Counted from the first letter of the stretch, positions 1 through 8,163 are shown. The stretch: 64,000 nucleotides of DNA from CAZBMD01 sp964493325 (GCA_964493325.1 CAZBMD010000008.1:6559-70558); one strand, 5' to 3'. The notes: generated from the sequence alone by a model not told the origin. Translations and numbers: made by a program.

Positions 1-224
1 TTGACTTCATGTCATCAGGTCCGGTCGTTGTGATGACCCTTCAAAAAGATGGCGCTATCAAGGCATGGCGTGATTTGATGGGTGCAACAGACCCTGCTAA
101 AGCTGAAGCTAATACCTTGCGCAAAGAGTTTGGCGCAAGTGTTGGCGAAAATGCTACACACGGTTCTGATGCTCCAGAAACAGCTGCTCAGGAGATAGCA
201 TTCTTCTTTCCTGAACTTGCTTAA
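1..224 (+). CDS. ndk: Nucleoside diphosphate kinase, C-terminal fragment
   Basis: The gene enters from the left edge; the frame is already open at base 3, before the first ATG at base 9, so this is the 3' end only. The visible 74 residues match the C-terminal half of nucleoside diphosphate kinase: SGPVVVM, then RDLMGATDP, then the catalytic-site segment ENATHGSDAPE with the histidine just before GSD, and the usual FFFPEL ending. The family transfers the gamma phosphate of ATP to NDPs through a phosphohistidine on that His. A strong terminator follows directly, so this is the last gene of its transcript. Confidence 0.95.
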   Translation, partial: DFMSSGPVVVMTLQKDGAIKAWRDLMGATDPAKAEANTLRKEFGASVGENATHGSDAPETAAQEIAFFFPELA

Positions 225-240
225 ATTCAGCATAACGTAA

Positions 241-287
241 CAAGAAAAGCGGCGGTAACTAATTTACCGCCGCTTTTCTTGTTTTTG
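241..287 (+). terminator. Rho-independent terminator after ndk
   Basis: An 18-bp perfect stem (241-258 with 264-281) closes a 5-base loop. The stem has a GC-rich core (GCGGCGG) and runs into a T-rich tail at 281-286. It lies 17 bases after the ndk stop and before the next plus-strand gene. Confidence 0.9.
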
Positions 288-329
288 AGGATCTCATATC
301 GCTAGATTTATGCAAAAAGGAGAAGCCTT

Positions 330-1178
330 GTGCATAAATACTATTATCTTCTGTTTCAAATAGGCGTAACTATTATATTTGCGCTTTCTTCTGCTCAGCC
401 AGTTGTTATTTTAGTGCATGGATCATTTGCCAGCGCAGCAGCATGGAGCAGGCCTGGAGGTGACTTTTTTGAAGCTCTTGAAAAACAGGCCCTCACCCTT
501 AATCACAAACTTATCAACTTTTGTTGGTCAAGCATGCCGCTTGAATCAGAAATAAAAAAAGCAGGGGAATCTCTTGCCAAACTCATAGCAAGCTACCCTG
601 CTCAAGAAGAAATCATTTTAATTGGGCACAGCCATGGCGGCAATGTCATTCTCGCTGCAAGTTCTCACCTTGCAAAACAAGAAGCCTCTACAGTATTTGA
701 ATTTGATAAGCAAGCAGGTATCTTTGTTACCAAGCCTTTAGAAGATAATCTTATGCATACTTTTTCTCTGATGCATACAACCAAAACGATTACTCCTCGG
801 CACATATCAAAAGTTTTTCTACTTGGAACTCCAATTGATACAACAAAATTTACACCGGATATGACAGTAATTAAAAACTTAATTCTTTTCTATTCTGATG
901 GAGATCGAATTCAATCGGTATTGGGATCCTTTAACAGAACCCTACCTCCTCACTCTAGACGCATCAATTTAAAAGTCGAAATCCCACCTCTAGATCAGCG
1001 AGGCATATCGCCTTCACACTCAGAATTGCATGACACATCAATAGCTCACTGGATTTTATACATTCCTGAAAAACTGCAGCAACTCATGGTTGGCAACTTT
1101 GATAAGTGCTGTTATGGGAAAGACGGGCTTGTAATTTTCCAAAGCCCGTCTTTCCCAATTTTTCAACTCATAGCCTAA
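330..1178 (+). CDS. Secreted alpha/beta hydrolase (lipase/esterase-like)
   Basis: A 282-residue protein with a GTG start, preceded by AAAAGGAGAAG about 6 bases upstream. The N-terminus is a signal peptide (hydrophobic residues about 7-20, Ala-Gln near 22-23). The mature part starts with a beta strand and an oxyanion-type HG (30-31), then the nucleophile elbow GHSHGG with Ser at about 101, the hallmark of alpha/beta-hydrolase lipases, esterases and related enzymes. A second GTPID stretch near residue 168 resembles the strand before the acid residue. Acid and final His cannot be assigned with confidence, although several HSELHD/H residues lie near 230. The substrate is unknown. The last 20 codons run through a terminator hairpin, which is unusual. 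Confidence 0.75.
   Translation: MHKYYYLLFQIGVTIIFALSSAQPVVILVHGSFASAAAWSRPGGDFFEALEKQALTLNHKLINFCWSSMPLESEIKKAGESLAKLIASYPAQEEIILIGHSHGGNVILAASSHLAKQEASTVFEFDKQAGIFVTKPLEDNLMHTFSLMHTTKTITPRHISKVFLLGTPIDTTKFTPDMTVIKNLILFYSDGDRIQSVLGSFNRTLPPHSRRINLKVEIPPLDQRGISPSHSELHDTSIAHWILYIPEKLQQLMVGNFDKCCYGKDGLVIFQSPSFPIFQLIA
1116..1163. terminator. Hairpin terminator inside the end of the hydrolase gene
   Basis: A 15-bp perfect stem (1116-1130 with 1142-1156) with an 11-base loop is followed on the plus strand by AATTTTTC. It sits between the convergent hydrolase gene and the minus-strand gene ending at 1182, but overlaps the last 62 bases of the hydrolase frame. Confidence 0.75.
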
Positions 1179-1181
1179 TAA

Positions 1182-3113
1182 TTAATCCGCATCAAAAGAA
1201 TCTAAAATTGCATCCAAATCATCCATTTGAGCAGAGAAATCTTCATCATCTTCGCTTATAGAGGGAGTCTTTTGATCGTCAGTAATTTTCTTAACCGGAA
1301 TTGATTCAGAATCAACTTTGTCAGCCGCGCTTGCTCCACCAACAACAAAATCACCATCTCGAGACTCACCTAATACCGAATCCCCTAGTTTTTCTTTCTT
1401 TTTCTTTTTGCCCGACTTTTCATCAGACCCATCTTTGGTTTTATCTTTCTTATCTTTTTTATCTTTCTTATCTTTTTTATCTTTCTTATCTTTTTTATCT
1501 TTCTTGTGCTCATTATTCTGACTATCATGTCCAGAGAGATATTCTTTTTCTATTTCTTTTTCTTTCTTTGAATCACTAAACATAATTGCTTCAACGTCTT
1601 TCTTAAAAGCTGATGCATTAATGACAACACCATCTTTCTGAGCCAGCTTTATCAATTGATTCATTCGATCAAGTTTTTGCTCAAGAAATCTAATGTATGA
1701 CCAGTACATTGTTTCACTAATAAATTCTGTGATAGAATCGGTGTTAATAATTCCTGCTATAGGTTTAACTAAAAACGTCCCAACACCGGCGGTAAGAGCT
1801 AATACAACTGTTTCAATAATCGATTTAATGGCTTTATCAACAACCCCGGTTGCGAAATTTAAAACCGTTGCTCCTACTGTCAATAATGAATGTGTCCCCC
1901 ATGGAATTTTAGAAAGAGGATCAACAAATAATTGATCCATTTTTTCCATTAGTTTTTCATTTGGAAGTGCCGCTTTAAAGGTTTTAAGAATATTTAAACA
2001 GGGAGCCATAAATGTGGACTCTAATTCTTGTATAGATGCCGGGATGAGGGTTTTTTGCACTATTTTATAGTTATTCAGCAACAAAGATTCAATGTCGTTA
2101 AGATCATTTTTAATCTCATTAAGGTGGAAAACATAAATCATACGATTATATATTCGTCCAGCAGGAATATTGATGGGCCCTGCTGGGATACTTGGAAGAA
2201 AAGCCGCAAACGGCACAGGTCTAATCATTTGACCTAACTGTGCAAATGGACGCAATAAAACTGCAGCTGATTTTTGAATATAATCAATAAGGCCCGTCAA
2301 AGGTTTAAGAATTGCATTGATTTGTTTATTTACAACAGCTTCAATATCTTGAATTTTGTCTAAATTTATAATATTTCCAGTAACACCTTTCTTTTTGCGA
2401 AAATCATAAAAAGACTTAATAAAATCAGACTCTTCACGATTAATATATTTGTTATTTGTGGCTCCGTGAAAAGCGACCAAAAAAGCAAACCATCGCCTCT
2501 TGGATATGGTCACTTCTTTACTAATTGTAAAGTCACACATAATATTTACCACAGCTTCAGCAGCAGAACCAATACTAGGAATCCACGATAAAAAGAATCC
2601 TAACGGAGGCAATGGAGGCGCAATTTTAATAATATCATTATCAGTGAGTAATCGATCAATCATATTTAAAATTTTTACTAAATCTGAAAGTTGAGGCTCA
2701 GCTATTTTCCATACACTTCCAAGAAGTTTTTTCCAGGCATCTAGAGGTAAATTTTCAAAAAGAAAGGTAATCAATTTTTCGGGATCTGTGGGCAACCCTA
2801 ATTTAGAAAGCTCTTTCATGATCTCTTTGGGAAGTTTTTCGATTTCTTTAATGCCTTTTTCTATTCCTTTTTTTGCTTCTTTTACACCTTTTTTCATTCC
2901 TTTTTCAGCTTTTTTTATTCCTTTTTCAGCTTTTTTGGCAGCTTTATCAAGACCTGACTTTTTTGAAAGCTCACTCGCTTTTCCACCCGTAACTTTGTCG
3001 GCTGCTTTTTTTACTTTATCAAAAATACCGGCATTAACAGACGAAACGCTCAGCGTCACACCCACAGCTAGCAATATGCGGCCAACTATAATAATTATTT
3101 TTTGATTCTTCAT
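1182..3113 (-). CDS. Secreted protein of unknown function, Lys-rich ends
   Basis: A 643-residue protein I do not recognise. The ATG at 3113 has a strong GGGGGAG Shine-Dalgarno, and residues 1-29 form a signal peptide (hydrophobic run, then VNA). Residues about 33-95 are a charged, probably helical Lys/Ala/Gly stretch with KKAEKGIKKAEKG-like repeats. The central 450 residues are mixed, with several hydrophobic segments near 170-190, 410-450 and 460-490 that could be membrane-associated. Near residues 540-560 lies a run of KKD triplets, then an acidic, Asp-rich tail ending DSFDAD. It shares its secretion signal and basic bias with the genes just upstream, but no sequence repeat. Function unknown; the length and the single start are well supported. 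Confidence 0.7.
   Translation of the reverse strand: MKNQKIIIIVGRILLAVGVTLSVSSVNAGIFDKVKKAADKVTGGKASELSKKSGLDKAAKKAEKGIKKAEKGMKKGVKEAKKGIEKGIKEIEKLPKEIMKELSKLGLPTDPEKLITFLFENLPLDAWKKLLGSVWKIAEPQLSDLVKILNMIDRLLTDNDIIKIAPPLPPLGFFLSWIPSIGSAAEAVVNIMCDFTISKEVTISKRRWFAFLVAFHGATNNKYINREESDFIKSFYDFRKKKGVTGNIINLDKIQDIEAVVNKQINAILKPLTGLIDYIQKSAAVLLRPFAQLGQMIRPVPFAAFLPSIPAGPINIPAGRIYNRMIYVFHLNEIKNDLNDIESLLLNNYKIVQKTLIPASIQELESTFMAPCLNILKTFKAALPNEKLMEKMDQLFVDPLSKIPWGTHSLLTVGATVLNFATGVVDKAIKSIIETVVLALTAGVGTFLVKPIAGIINTDSITEFISETMYWSYIRFLEQKLDRMNQLIKLAQKDGVVINASAFKKDVEAIMFSDSKKEKEIEKEYLSGHDSQNNEHKKDKKDKKDKKDKKDKKDKKDKTKDGSDEKSGKKKKKEKLGDSVLGESRDGDFVVGGASAADKVDSESIPVKKITDDQKTPSISEDDEDFSAQMDDLDAILDSFDAD
1441..1505 (-). 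repeat. 18-bp tandem repeat coding Lys-Lys-Asp triplets
   Basis: Between 1441 and 1505 the plus strand repeats TTATCTTTCTTATCTTTT in register, about three and a half copies, translating on the minus strand to KKD triplets. It is a length-variable low-complexity tract within the gene at 1182-3113. Confidence 0.85.
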
Positions 3114-3170
3114 CCCGACTCCCCCTTAAACTGTATATCCTGTCCCCAAAGCTTCTTCATCAGCACTACC

Positions 3171-3205
3171 AAAAAAGGCGGAGAATAAACCTCCGCCTTT
3201 TTTAA
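3171..3205 (-). terminator. Terminator after the Ser/Arg-rich gene
   Basis: A 13-bp perfect stem (3171-3183 with 3191-3203) with a 7-base loop; the stem ends in six A on one side and six T on the other, so it can work on either strand. It lies 21 bases beyond the stop of the minus-strand gene at 3224. Confidence 0.85.
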
Positions 3206-3223
3206 AATACTTGTCACTCCTAC

Positions 3224-4627
3224 TTAGTTTTTGTCTGAAGTTTTTTCATCCTTTTTAAGTGATTCAACATCAACATCGCTAAGTTTTTGAGAAACATCTC
3301 CCAATTTATCACGATGCTCGTTTGAAGCTTTCTTCGCGTTACTCATGTATTCACGATCTCTATCATCGATCTTTTCAACACGAACATCTCCAGCCTTCCC
3401 TTTTGCTTCTTCAAGCTGAATACGGGAAATAGTTTCACCGTCTTGTACTTCATCAGGTAACTCATCAATCAAATCAGCTTTATTACGAGACAAGACCACA
3501 ACGCGCTCAGCATTATCTTCACGGCTTGGAACATACAATTTGATGACGCGGTCACTCACAAAACGAGGCTCTTGATACATAACCAATCGTCCGTTACGAC
3601 GATAGTACACGCCACAGTACAAATCATCTTCGAGTTCATTCTCAATCACCACCGCTGGATAGTCTCGTACAGGATAGTAGACGCTGTAGCCAAAAGTTGG
3701 CCAATACCAATATGGATATACGTCATGAGGGAACATCCAGAAGCCAAGCCCAGGATGACACCACCATCCCCAAGGATGATACCAAAGACCAAACCCTGGA
3801 TACCAAGAGCAGCCAAATGGACCACCAAAGCGTGCACCCCAGAAGCTACCATATGGCGACAAGAAAACTCCTCCACAAGCAAAGCCTCCAACAACAGCTC
3901 CTACTGCCAATCCACCAGCAAGCCCAACGGCTATCCCTGCGCTAAGAGCAACAGATCGTCGAGCTGATGAAAACTTTGGAGATCCCCTGAATGCTTTTTT
4001 TGAAATTTTTGCACGCGAACGAGCTGCTGTTTTTTTAGCTGATGTCTTTTTGCTAGAGCTTTTTTTGCTAGCTTTTTTACTTGTTTTTTTTGCAGATTTT
4101 TTACCAGATGTTTTCTTGCCTGTTGCTTTTTTAGTAGCCGTTTTTTTGCTTGTCTTTGCAGCTTTAGATTTAGAAGTCTTGCCTGTTCTCTTTGTCTTTG
4201 AAGTTTTTGCTGCAGACGATTTTCTACTCGTACTTCTTTTTGTCCCACGAGAGCTAGTAGAAGCTTTTCTACTTCTAGTTGAAGATCCAGCTTTTGATCG
4301 ACGAGAACTGCTTGTAGACCTTGATCGCGATGAAGATCCTAATGAACTGCGAGACCTACGCGACGTGCCTGCTGAGCTTTTACGAGAAACTGTTCTGCTA
4401 CGAGAAGGAGAACTTGCACGTGATGACCGTGAAGATGAAGAACTTCGACTTCTGCCCATTGATGAACTGCGACCACTGCTACGCGACCCTCCAAAACCCC
4501 TTGATCCACCAGAAGATCGACTCCCAGATGATCGAGGCCCTGCCTCAAGAATCGATAAATCTCCAACGCCAACCAGCAAAACACACGCAAAAGCAATAGC
4601 TCGAATCGTAAACTTTTTCACGTTCAT
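3224..4627 (-). CDS. Secreted Ser/Arg- and Lys/Ala-rich protein with Gly/Trp-rich core
   Basis: A 467-residue protein; I take the ATG at 4627, since the GGGGGAA Shine-Dalgarno is 6-7 bases upstream of it and would lie inside the coding region if the ATG at 4648 were used. A signal peptide (residues 1-29, ending ILEAG) is followed by about 80 residues of SR/GSR repeats and then about 70 residues of KKTSKKA-type repeats resembling histone H1 tails. A hydrophobic Gly/Ala segment near residues 225-255 is probably a membrane segment. A Trp/Tyr/Pro/Gly-rich block (WYHPWGWW) follows, then a charged C-terminal third. The order suggests a highly basic exported region joined to a membrane-associated domain. 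Nucleic-acid or polyanion binding is plausible from charge alone. Paralogous at its N-terminus to the next gene upstream. Confidence 0.7.
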   Translation of the reverse strand: MNVKKFTIRAIAFACVLLVGVGDLSILEAGPRSSGSRSSGGSRGFGGSRSSGRSSSMGRSRSSSSSRSSRASSPSRSRTVSRKSSAGTSRRSRSSLGSSSRSRSTSSSRRSKAGSSTRSRKASTSSRGTKRSTSRKSSAAKTSKTKRTGKTSKSKAAKTSKKTATKKATGKKTSGKKSAKKTSKKASKKSSSKKTSAKKTAARSRAKISKKAFRGSPKFSSARRSVALSAGIAVGLAGGLAVGAVVGGFACGGVFLSPYGSFWGARFGGPFGCSWYPGFGLWYHPWGWWCHPGLGFWMFPHDVYPYWYWPTFGYSVYYPVRDYPAVVIENELEDDLYCGVYYRRNGRLVMYQEPRFVSDRVIKLYVPSREDNAERVVVLSRNKADLIDELPDEVQDGETISRIQLEEAKGKAGDVRVEKIDDRDREYMSNAKKASNEHRDKLGDVSQKLSDVDVESLKKDEKTSDKN

Positions 4628-4667
4628 TAGACATTCCCCCTTAGTCAAAACCTCTATAATATTTAAT

Positions 4668-4681
4668 TATCAAAAATGATA
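4668..4681. promoter_or_regulatory. Palindrome upstream of the Ser/Arg-rich gene
   Basis: TATCAAAAATGATA (5-bp arms, 4-base spacer) lies 40 bases before the start codon at 4627. The same 14 bases occur 37 bases before the start of the paralogue at 5336. The matching position suggests an operator or another promoter element. Confidence 0.45.
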
Positions 4682-4781
4682 GCACCCATACAACCCAGGA
4701 TACCTATCTGATTTTCCATTATGCAATTTATAAGAATATTTTGAGTTTTTTGGAAAACTGCTCAAAAAATATTTTTTTTAA

Positions 4782-5336
4782 TCATTCGACTGATTGTTGT
4801 TCTTCAGGTTGCTCTACTGGTTGATCTGCAGGTTTCGCTACTGGCTTAGCTGTCGAATCATTTGCAGCTTGACTCACCGGTTGACCTGCTGTTTTTTCAC
4901 CTGGTTTTTTCCCAGCTTTTTTCTTGCCTGATTTTTTTGATCGAGAGCCCGCTTGAGACTTATCCTTCTTTGCTCTAGATTTTTTTGAAGTCTTTTTATC
5001 TAAAGGTTTTTTTGTATCACTGGTAGAAGAAGTCTTTTTTATGGTATCACTTGGCTTAGGAGCTGCTTGGCTTTGAGGCAAAGGATTTGGAGTTGTGCTT
5101 GGGGAACTCACAGAAGGACTTATGTTTCTAGTAGCACTTTGTTCAGATGAACCAGCACTTACAGAATGTGACGAAACGGACACTCGAACACCTCGACTAC
5201 CCCTGGAAGATGTATGGCTACTACTAGAGGTCTTTGAGGATCGCGATTTGGCCTCAAGCATCGATAAACCTGAGCTGGAAACAAATAATACGCCCGCTAA
5301 GAATACAATGTAAATATCAAAATTTTGTACCTTCAT
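4782..5336 (-). CDS. Secreted Ser/Lys/Pro-rich low-complexity protein
   Basis: A 184-residue protein from the ATG at 5336, which has GAGG 6 bases upstream; an alternative ATG at 5348 has no such site. The signal peptide ends near SMLEAKSRSS, nearly the same as the SILEAGPRSS of the adjacent gene at 3224-4627, so the two are tandem paralogues in their N-terminal part. After a Ser/Arg-rich stretch (about 25-60) come a Pro/Ser linker and a Lys-rich block (KKTSKKSRAKKDK). The C-terminal 45 residues consist of Pro/Gln/Ala repeats such as KPADQPVEQPEE. No folded domain is evident. Probably exported and disordered; function unknown. Confidence 0.65.
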   Translation of the reverse strand: MKVQNFDIYIVFLAGVLFVSSSGLSMLEAKSRSSKTSSSSHTSSRGSRGVRVSVSSHSVSAGSSEQSATRNISPSVSSPSTTPNPLPQSQAAPKPSDTIKKTSSTSDTKKPLDKKTSKKSRAKKDKSQAGSRSKKSGKKKAGKKPGEKTAGQPVSQAANDSTAKPVAKPADQPVEQPEEQQSVE

Positions 5337-5373
5337 CGACAACCTCATGTAATTAAAATATTTTTTACATCAC

Positions 5374-5387
5374 TATCAAAAATGATA
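5374..5387. promoter_or_regulatory. Palindrome upstream of the Ser/Lys/Pro-rich gene
   Basis: Second copy of TATCAAAAATGATA, 37 bases before the start codon at 5336. The bases further upstream also match the region above the other copy (CCCAGG, then a GATGCAAT-like stretch), so the promoter region was duplicated with the gene. Confidence 0.45.
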
Positions 5388-5661
5388 GAACCCCAGGTAA
5401 TCAGGGTACCAGCCTCTTTTTCAATGATGCAATGTATCCGAAAATTACTTATCCACAGGGCATATTTGAATAAAAAACATAAAAACCAATCTCCCAATCA
5501 AAGATTCCAGCTGATTAGAAGCAAATTTTACGCCCAGATAAGCATTTGCAAATATAAAATAAATTAAATATAATCAATAAATATAAAGAGAATTTGGTTA
5601 GTAAATTAATATCAATTGGGAGATATTTTGATTGAATTCTATAAATAGCAGGGGGAATTTC
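5388..5661. other. Divergent intergenic region, AT-rich
   Basis: About 325 bases separate the divergent starts at 5336 and 5662. The left part carries the palindrome and duplicated upstream sequence described above. The right part, from about 5540, is very AT-rich (AAATATAAAATAAATTAAATATAATC) and should hold the promoter of the AAA ATPase gene. No single -35/-10 pair stands out, and no RNA gene was recognised. Confidence 0.5.
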
Positions 5662-7119
5662 ATGATGAAAAACAATCTCAAAAAAATAAGTACTGTGCTT
5701 TTAGTCAGCGCATTTATGACCCTAGGAAATACACAAACTATTTATGCTTGGGAGAGGTCCATGCCCTACAACTGGGATGACAGGAACAACTACTTCGAAA
5801 AATACAACAACTGGGAAGCTAACAACTCTTCAACTGCGAATGAATTCTTCAGCTCCCGTAACGTACAAGAGAAGATATATGATTTCTTGGAGAGCCAGTA
5901 TTACGTGAATAATAGCCAGCATGAAATAAATCGGAGTTTAATTCATGGTAATGAAAAAAGAACAGAAATGCTCCGAAAAGCTTTTAGAGAAATGTGGCCC
6001 ATAATAAAAAATATGACCACGAACTTAACTAGTATTACTGAAAAGATGGCTGAAGACTTCCAGAAAAATGGTATTCAATATCTTAAAAACGAATATGAAA
6101 AATTCTATAATCCCACAAGATGGGCCTACATAGGATTAGGAGTCTTCGGCCTACTGACCGCATACTATGCTCCAAAGATGATTGTTAACGAAATTGGAAG
6201 AAGACTCAGCACCAAGGTGCCAGAGCTTGTTACCGAAACATCACGCACATCAAGCAGATTTAACGCACCGCTAAAAACAATGAAAAAGATGCTTGGGCTG
6301 AATTCATCTGCTCATTTGAGTGATATCGTTCTTTCTCAAGAAAATGAAACCCGTGTATTAGCTCTTGCTGATGCAATCAAAAACACAAATAAGCTCAAGC
6401 TCCCTTATGAAAATATTCTTTTCTACGGACCCCCAGGAACAGGTAAAACAGAATTTGTTAGATTACTTGCTCAGCATGCAGATATGGACTATGCACTTCT
6501 TTCGGCTGACAAATTTAAACAGTTCAAACCACAAGAAGCAATTCAAAAAATGAAAGAGCTATTTATATGGGCTCGAAAAGGATCTCGCGGCACACTTCTT
6601 TTCATCGACGAGTGTGACTCGGTATTTATCGATCGTAAAACATTGGGAGAAGATGGTATAGCATTGGTAAACGCCTTCCTTGCCGAAACAGGAACTTCTT
6701 CTGATAAGTTTATGGTTATCTTTGCGTCCAATCATCCACAAAAATTGGATTCTGCCGTTAGAAGCAGAATTTCAAACTCCTATAAATTTGACCTTCCAAC
6801 GTCAGATGAACGTTTAAAGATAATCAATAAAAAACTTGAAAAAGAAGTTAAAGGGCGCAAGTTCTACATCATAAAAGATGGTAAAAGGCAATTTAAGAAA
6901 CTATCTATAGCAACTGAACTCAATGATGGGTACATACAATCGATTGCTACCCGCACAGATGGCTTTTCTGGACGAACCATTACCCAGATGATTGAAGCTG
7001 TTCGCAAAAGCGCCTGCTTGCAAGGTGGGGTTGTAACAAAAGCAATTTTTGAAAATGAAATTAATGAAAAAATAAAAAAATGTCAGCTGGATAAACAGAT
7101 TGATAAACTTCAAGAATAA
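5662..7119 (+). CDS. Exported membrane AAA ATPase, ATAD3-like
   Basis: A 485-residue protein; the ATG at 5662 has an AGGGGGAA Shine-Dalgarno, so the longer frame from 5632 is unlikely. Residues 1-29 look like a signal peptide (ending TIYA). A helical region spans about 60-150, one membrane segment about 155-172, then an AAA domain: Walker A GPPGTGKT (256-263), Walker B LLFIDE (about 312-317), sensor-1 Asn in FASNHP (about 357) and an Arg finger in RSRIS. The order membrane segment then AAA, and phrases such as NILFYGPPGTGKT, MDYALLSA, KFMVIFASN and DGFSGRTI, recall ATAD3 of animal mitochondria more than FtsH; no zinc protease motif follows. It is likely an ATP-driven remodeller at or beyond the inner membrane, but an exported ATPase would need ATP there, so topology is uncertain. 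Confidence 0.8.
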   Translation: MMKNNLKKISTVLLVSAFMTLGNTQTIYAWERSMPYNWDDRNNYFEKYNNWEANNSSTANEFFSSRNVQEKIYDFLESQYYVNNSQHEINRSLIHGNEKRTEMLRKAFREMWPIIKNMTTNLTSITEKMAEDFQKNGIQYLKNEYEKFYNPTRWAYIGLGVFGLLTAYYAPKMIVNEIGRRLSTKVPELVTETSRTSSRFNAPLKTMKKMLGLNSSAHLSDIVLSQENETRVLALADAIKNTNKLKLPYENILFYGPPGTGKTEFVRLLAQHADMDYALLSADKFKQFKPQEAIQKMKELFIWARKGSRGTLLFIDECDSVFIDRKTLGEDGIALVNAFLAETGTSSDKFMVIFASNHPQKLDSAVRSRISNSYKFDLPTSDERLKIINKKLEKEVKGRKFYIIKDGKRQFKKLSIATELNDGYIQSIATRTDGFSGRTITQMIEAVRKSACLQGGVVTKAIFENEINEKIKKCQLDKQIDKLQE

Positions 7120-7157
7120 TAAACTTAGGTTACTATCAAAATAGCACCCTGCTTTTG

Positions 7158-7223
7158 AAAATGATTAAAGCGGCCGGTAGAGGATAACACTTAAATTCCT
7201 CTACCGGCCGCTTTAATCATTTT
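7158..7223. terminator. Bidirectional terminator, 27-bp perfect inverted repeat
   Basis: Arms 7158-7184 and 7197-7223 are perfectly complementary over 27 bp with a 12-base loop and a CGGCCGG core. The arms end in AAAA/TTTT, so the hairpin can stop transcription from both convergent genes, the ATPase (+) and sod (-). Confidence 0.9.
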
Positions 7224-7233
7224 ACTTAAGAAT

Positions 7234-8163
7234 CTATTGCTTGATAGCTTTAAAGAAATAATCTTGAACAGTTGTCCAATTAATGACGTTCCACCACGCA
7301 GAAATATAATCCGGTCGTTTGTTTTGGTACTTCAAGTAGTAGGCATGCTCCCACACATCAAGCCCCAAAATTGGCGTTAGCCCATCAGTAAGCGGAGAAT
7401 CTTGGTTTAAACTTGATGTCACAACAAGCTTTTTTTCGCCATTGACGCAAAGCCAGGCCCAGCCACTCCCAAATCGGCTTTGAGCAGCCTGGTTAAATTG
7501 CTGCTTAAAACTGTCAAAAGAGCCGAATGCCGCAACTATCGCATCAGCAAGCTCGCCCTGAGGCAATCCGCCACCCTGGGGAGACAAAAATTCCCAAAAC
7601 ACTGAGTGATTAAAATGGCCGCCACCGTGATTGCGCACAGCATCTTTTATATCAGCTGGCAATGTAGCCAAATTAATGATCAGATCAACAAGAGATGTGT
7701 TTTTAAGCTCGGGATGCTTTTCTATAGCCTTGTTGAGGTTGTCAACATACGCCTGATGATGCTTGGTGTAATGAATTCTCATTGTCATTTCATCAATGTG
7801 AGGTTCAAGATCAGCGTAGTCATAAGGGAGAGCTGGAAGCTCAAAAGGATAAGAAAGTTTGGTAAAAATATCGTTTTTCATGGGCATATTCACCTTTTTA
7901 CATATTTTATTTGAAATACCATGATAGCCCACCACCAAGGCGCCTAGAACCAAGATAAACAGAGTTCCACCAACAACTTTGGTCCGGCAGGACTTTATCA
8001 TACCGACCAAGTCTAGCACAAAAGCTAAAAAAAGCAGTCCCCCTGCTGCAAAGAGCACCACCTGCGGCACTCTGCACCAGGTCCCCCGTTCGTACGAATA
8101 TAAAGCCCACGCAAAGAAGATTATAACCGTTGTGCTCAGCGTTTTTTTAATATGCTTAATCAT
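7234..8163 (-). CDS. sodA: Superoxide dismutase (Mn/Fe type) with N-terminal membrane extension
   Basis: A 309-residue protein whose C-terminal 210 residues are a full iron/manganese superoxide dismutase, converting superoxide to hydrogen peroxide and oxygen. Metal ligands are His131 (RIHYTKHHQ), His186 (FNHSVFW), Asp269 and His273 (DVWEHAYY). Gln254 in LNQDSPL is the position typical of manganese enzymes, whereas iron enzymes have Gln elsewhere, so Mn or cambialistic use is likely. Residues 1-90 add three hydrophobic segments (about 8-23, 32-55, 62-82), which is unusual for the family. ATGs at 7887 and 7881, preceded by AAGGTGA, could start a normal soluble 215-217-residue form. The gene stands alone and shares a terminator with the convergent ATPase gene. 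Confidence 0.93.
   Translation of the reverse strand: MIKHIKKTLSTTVIIFFAWALYSYERGTWCRVPQVVLFAAGGLLFLAFVLDLVGMIKSCRTKVVGGTLFILVLGALVVGYHGISNKICKKVNMPMKNDIFTKLSYPFELPALPYDYADLEPHIDEMTMRIHYTKHHQAYVDNLNKAIEKHPELKNTSLVDLIINLATLPADIKDAVRNHGGGHFNHSVFWEFLSPQGGGLPQGELADAIVAAFGSFDSFKQQFNQAAQSRFGSGWAWLCVNGEKKLVVTSSLNQDSPLTDGLTPILGLDVWEHAYYLKYQNKRPDYISAWWNVINWTTVQDYFFKAIKQ
7881..7900 (-). promoter_or_regulatory. Internal ribosome binding site and start within sod
   Basis: On the minus strand AAAAAGGTGAATATGCCCATG lies exactly at the join of membrane extension and dismutase domain. The two ATGs (7887, 7881) are in frame and 2 or 8 bases after GGTGA, good spacing for the second. Confidence 0.6.

Noticed and set aside
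1441..1505. Regular repeats that could be mistaken for a CRISPR array
   Set aside because: The units are directly abutting with no spacers and code KKD triplets in frame.
4050..4679. A long plus-strand open frame (about 209 codons) over the Ser/Arg-rich gene
   Set aside because: It is the antisense image of the SR and KKT repeats (Leu/Asp/Glu-rich low complexity), has no ribosome site or export signal, and runs through the start of the real gene.
7134..7149. TATCAAAATAGCACCC after the ATPase gene, similar to bases near the palindrome at 4668
   Set aside because: Only partly alike and lacking the second arm; probably chance in AT-rich sequence.
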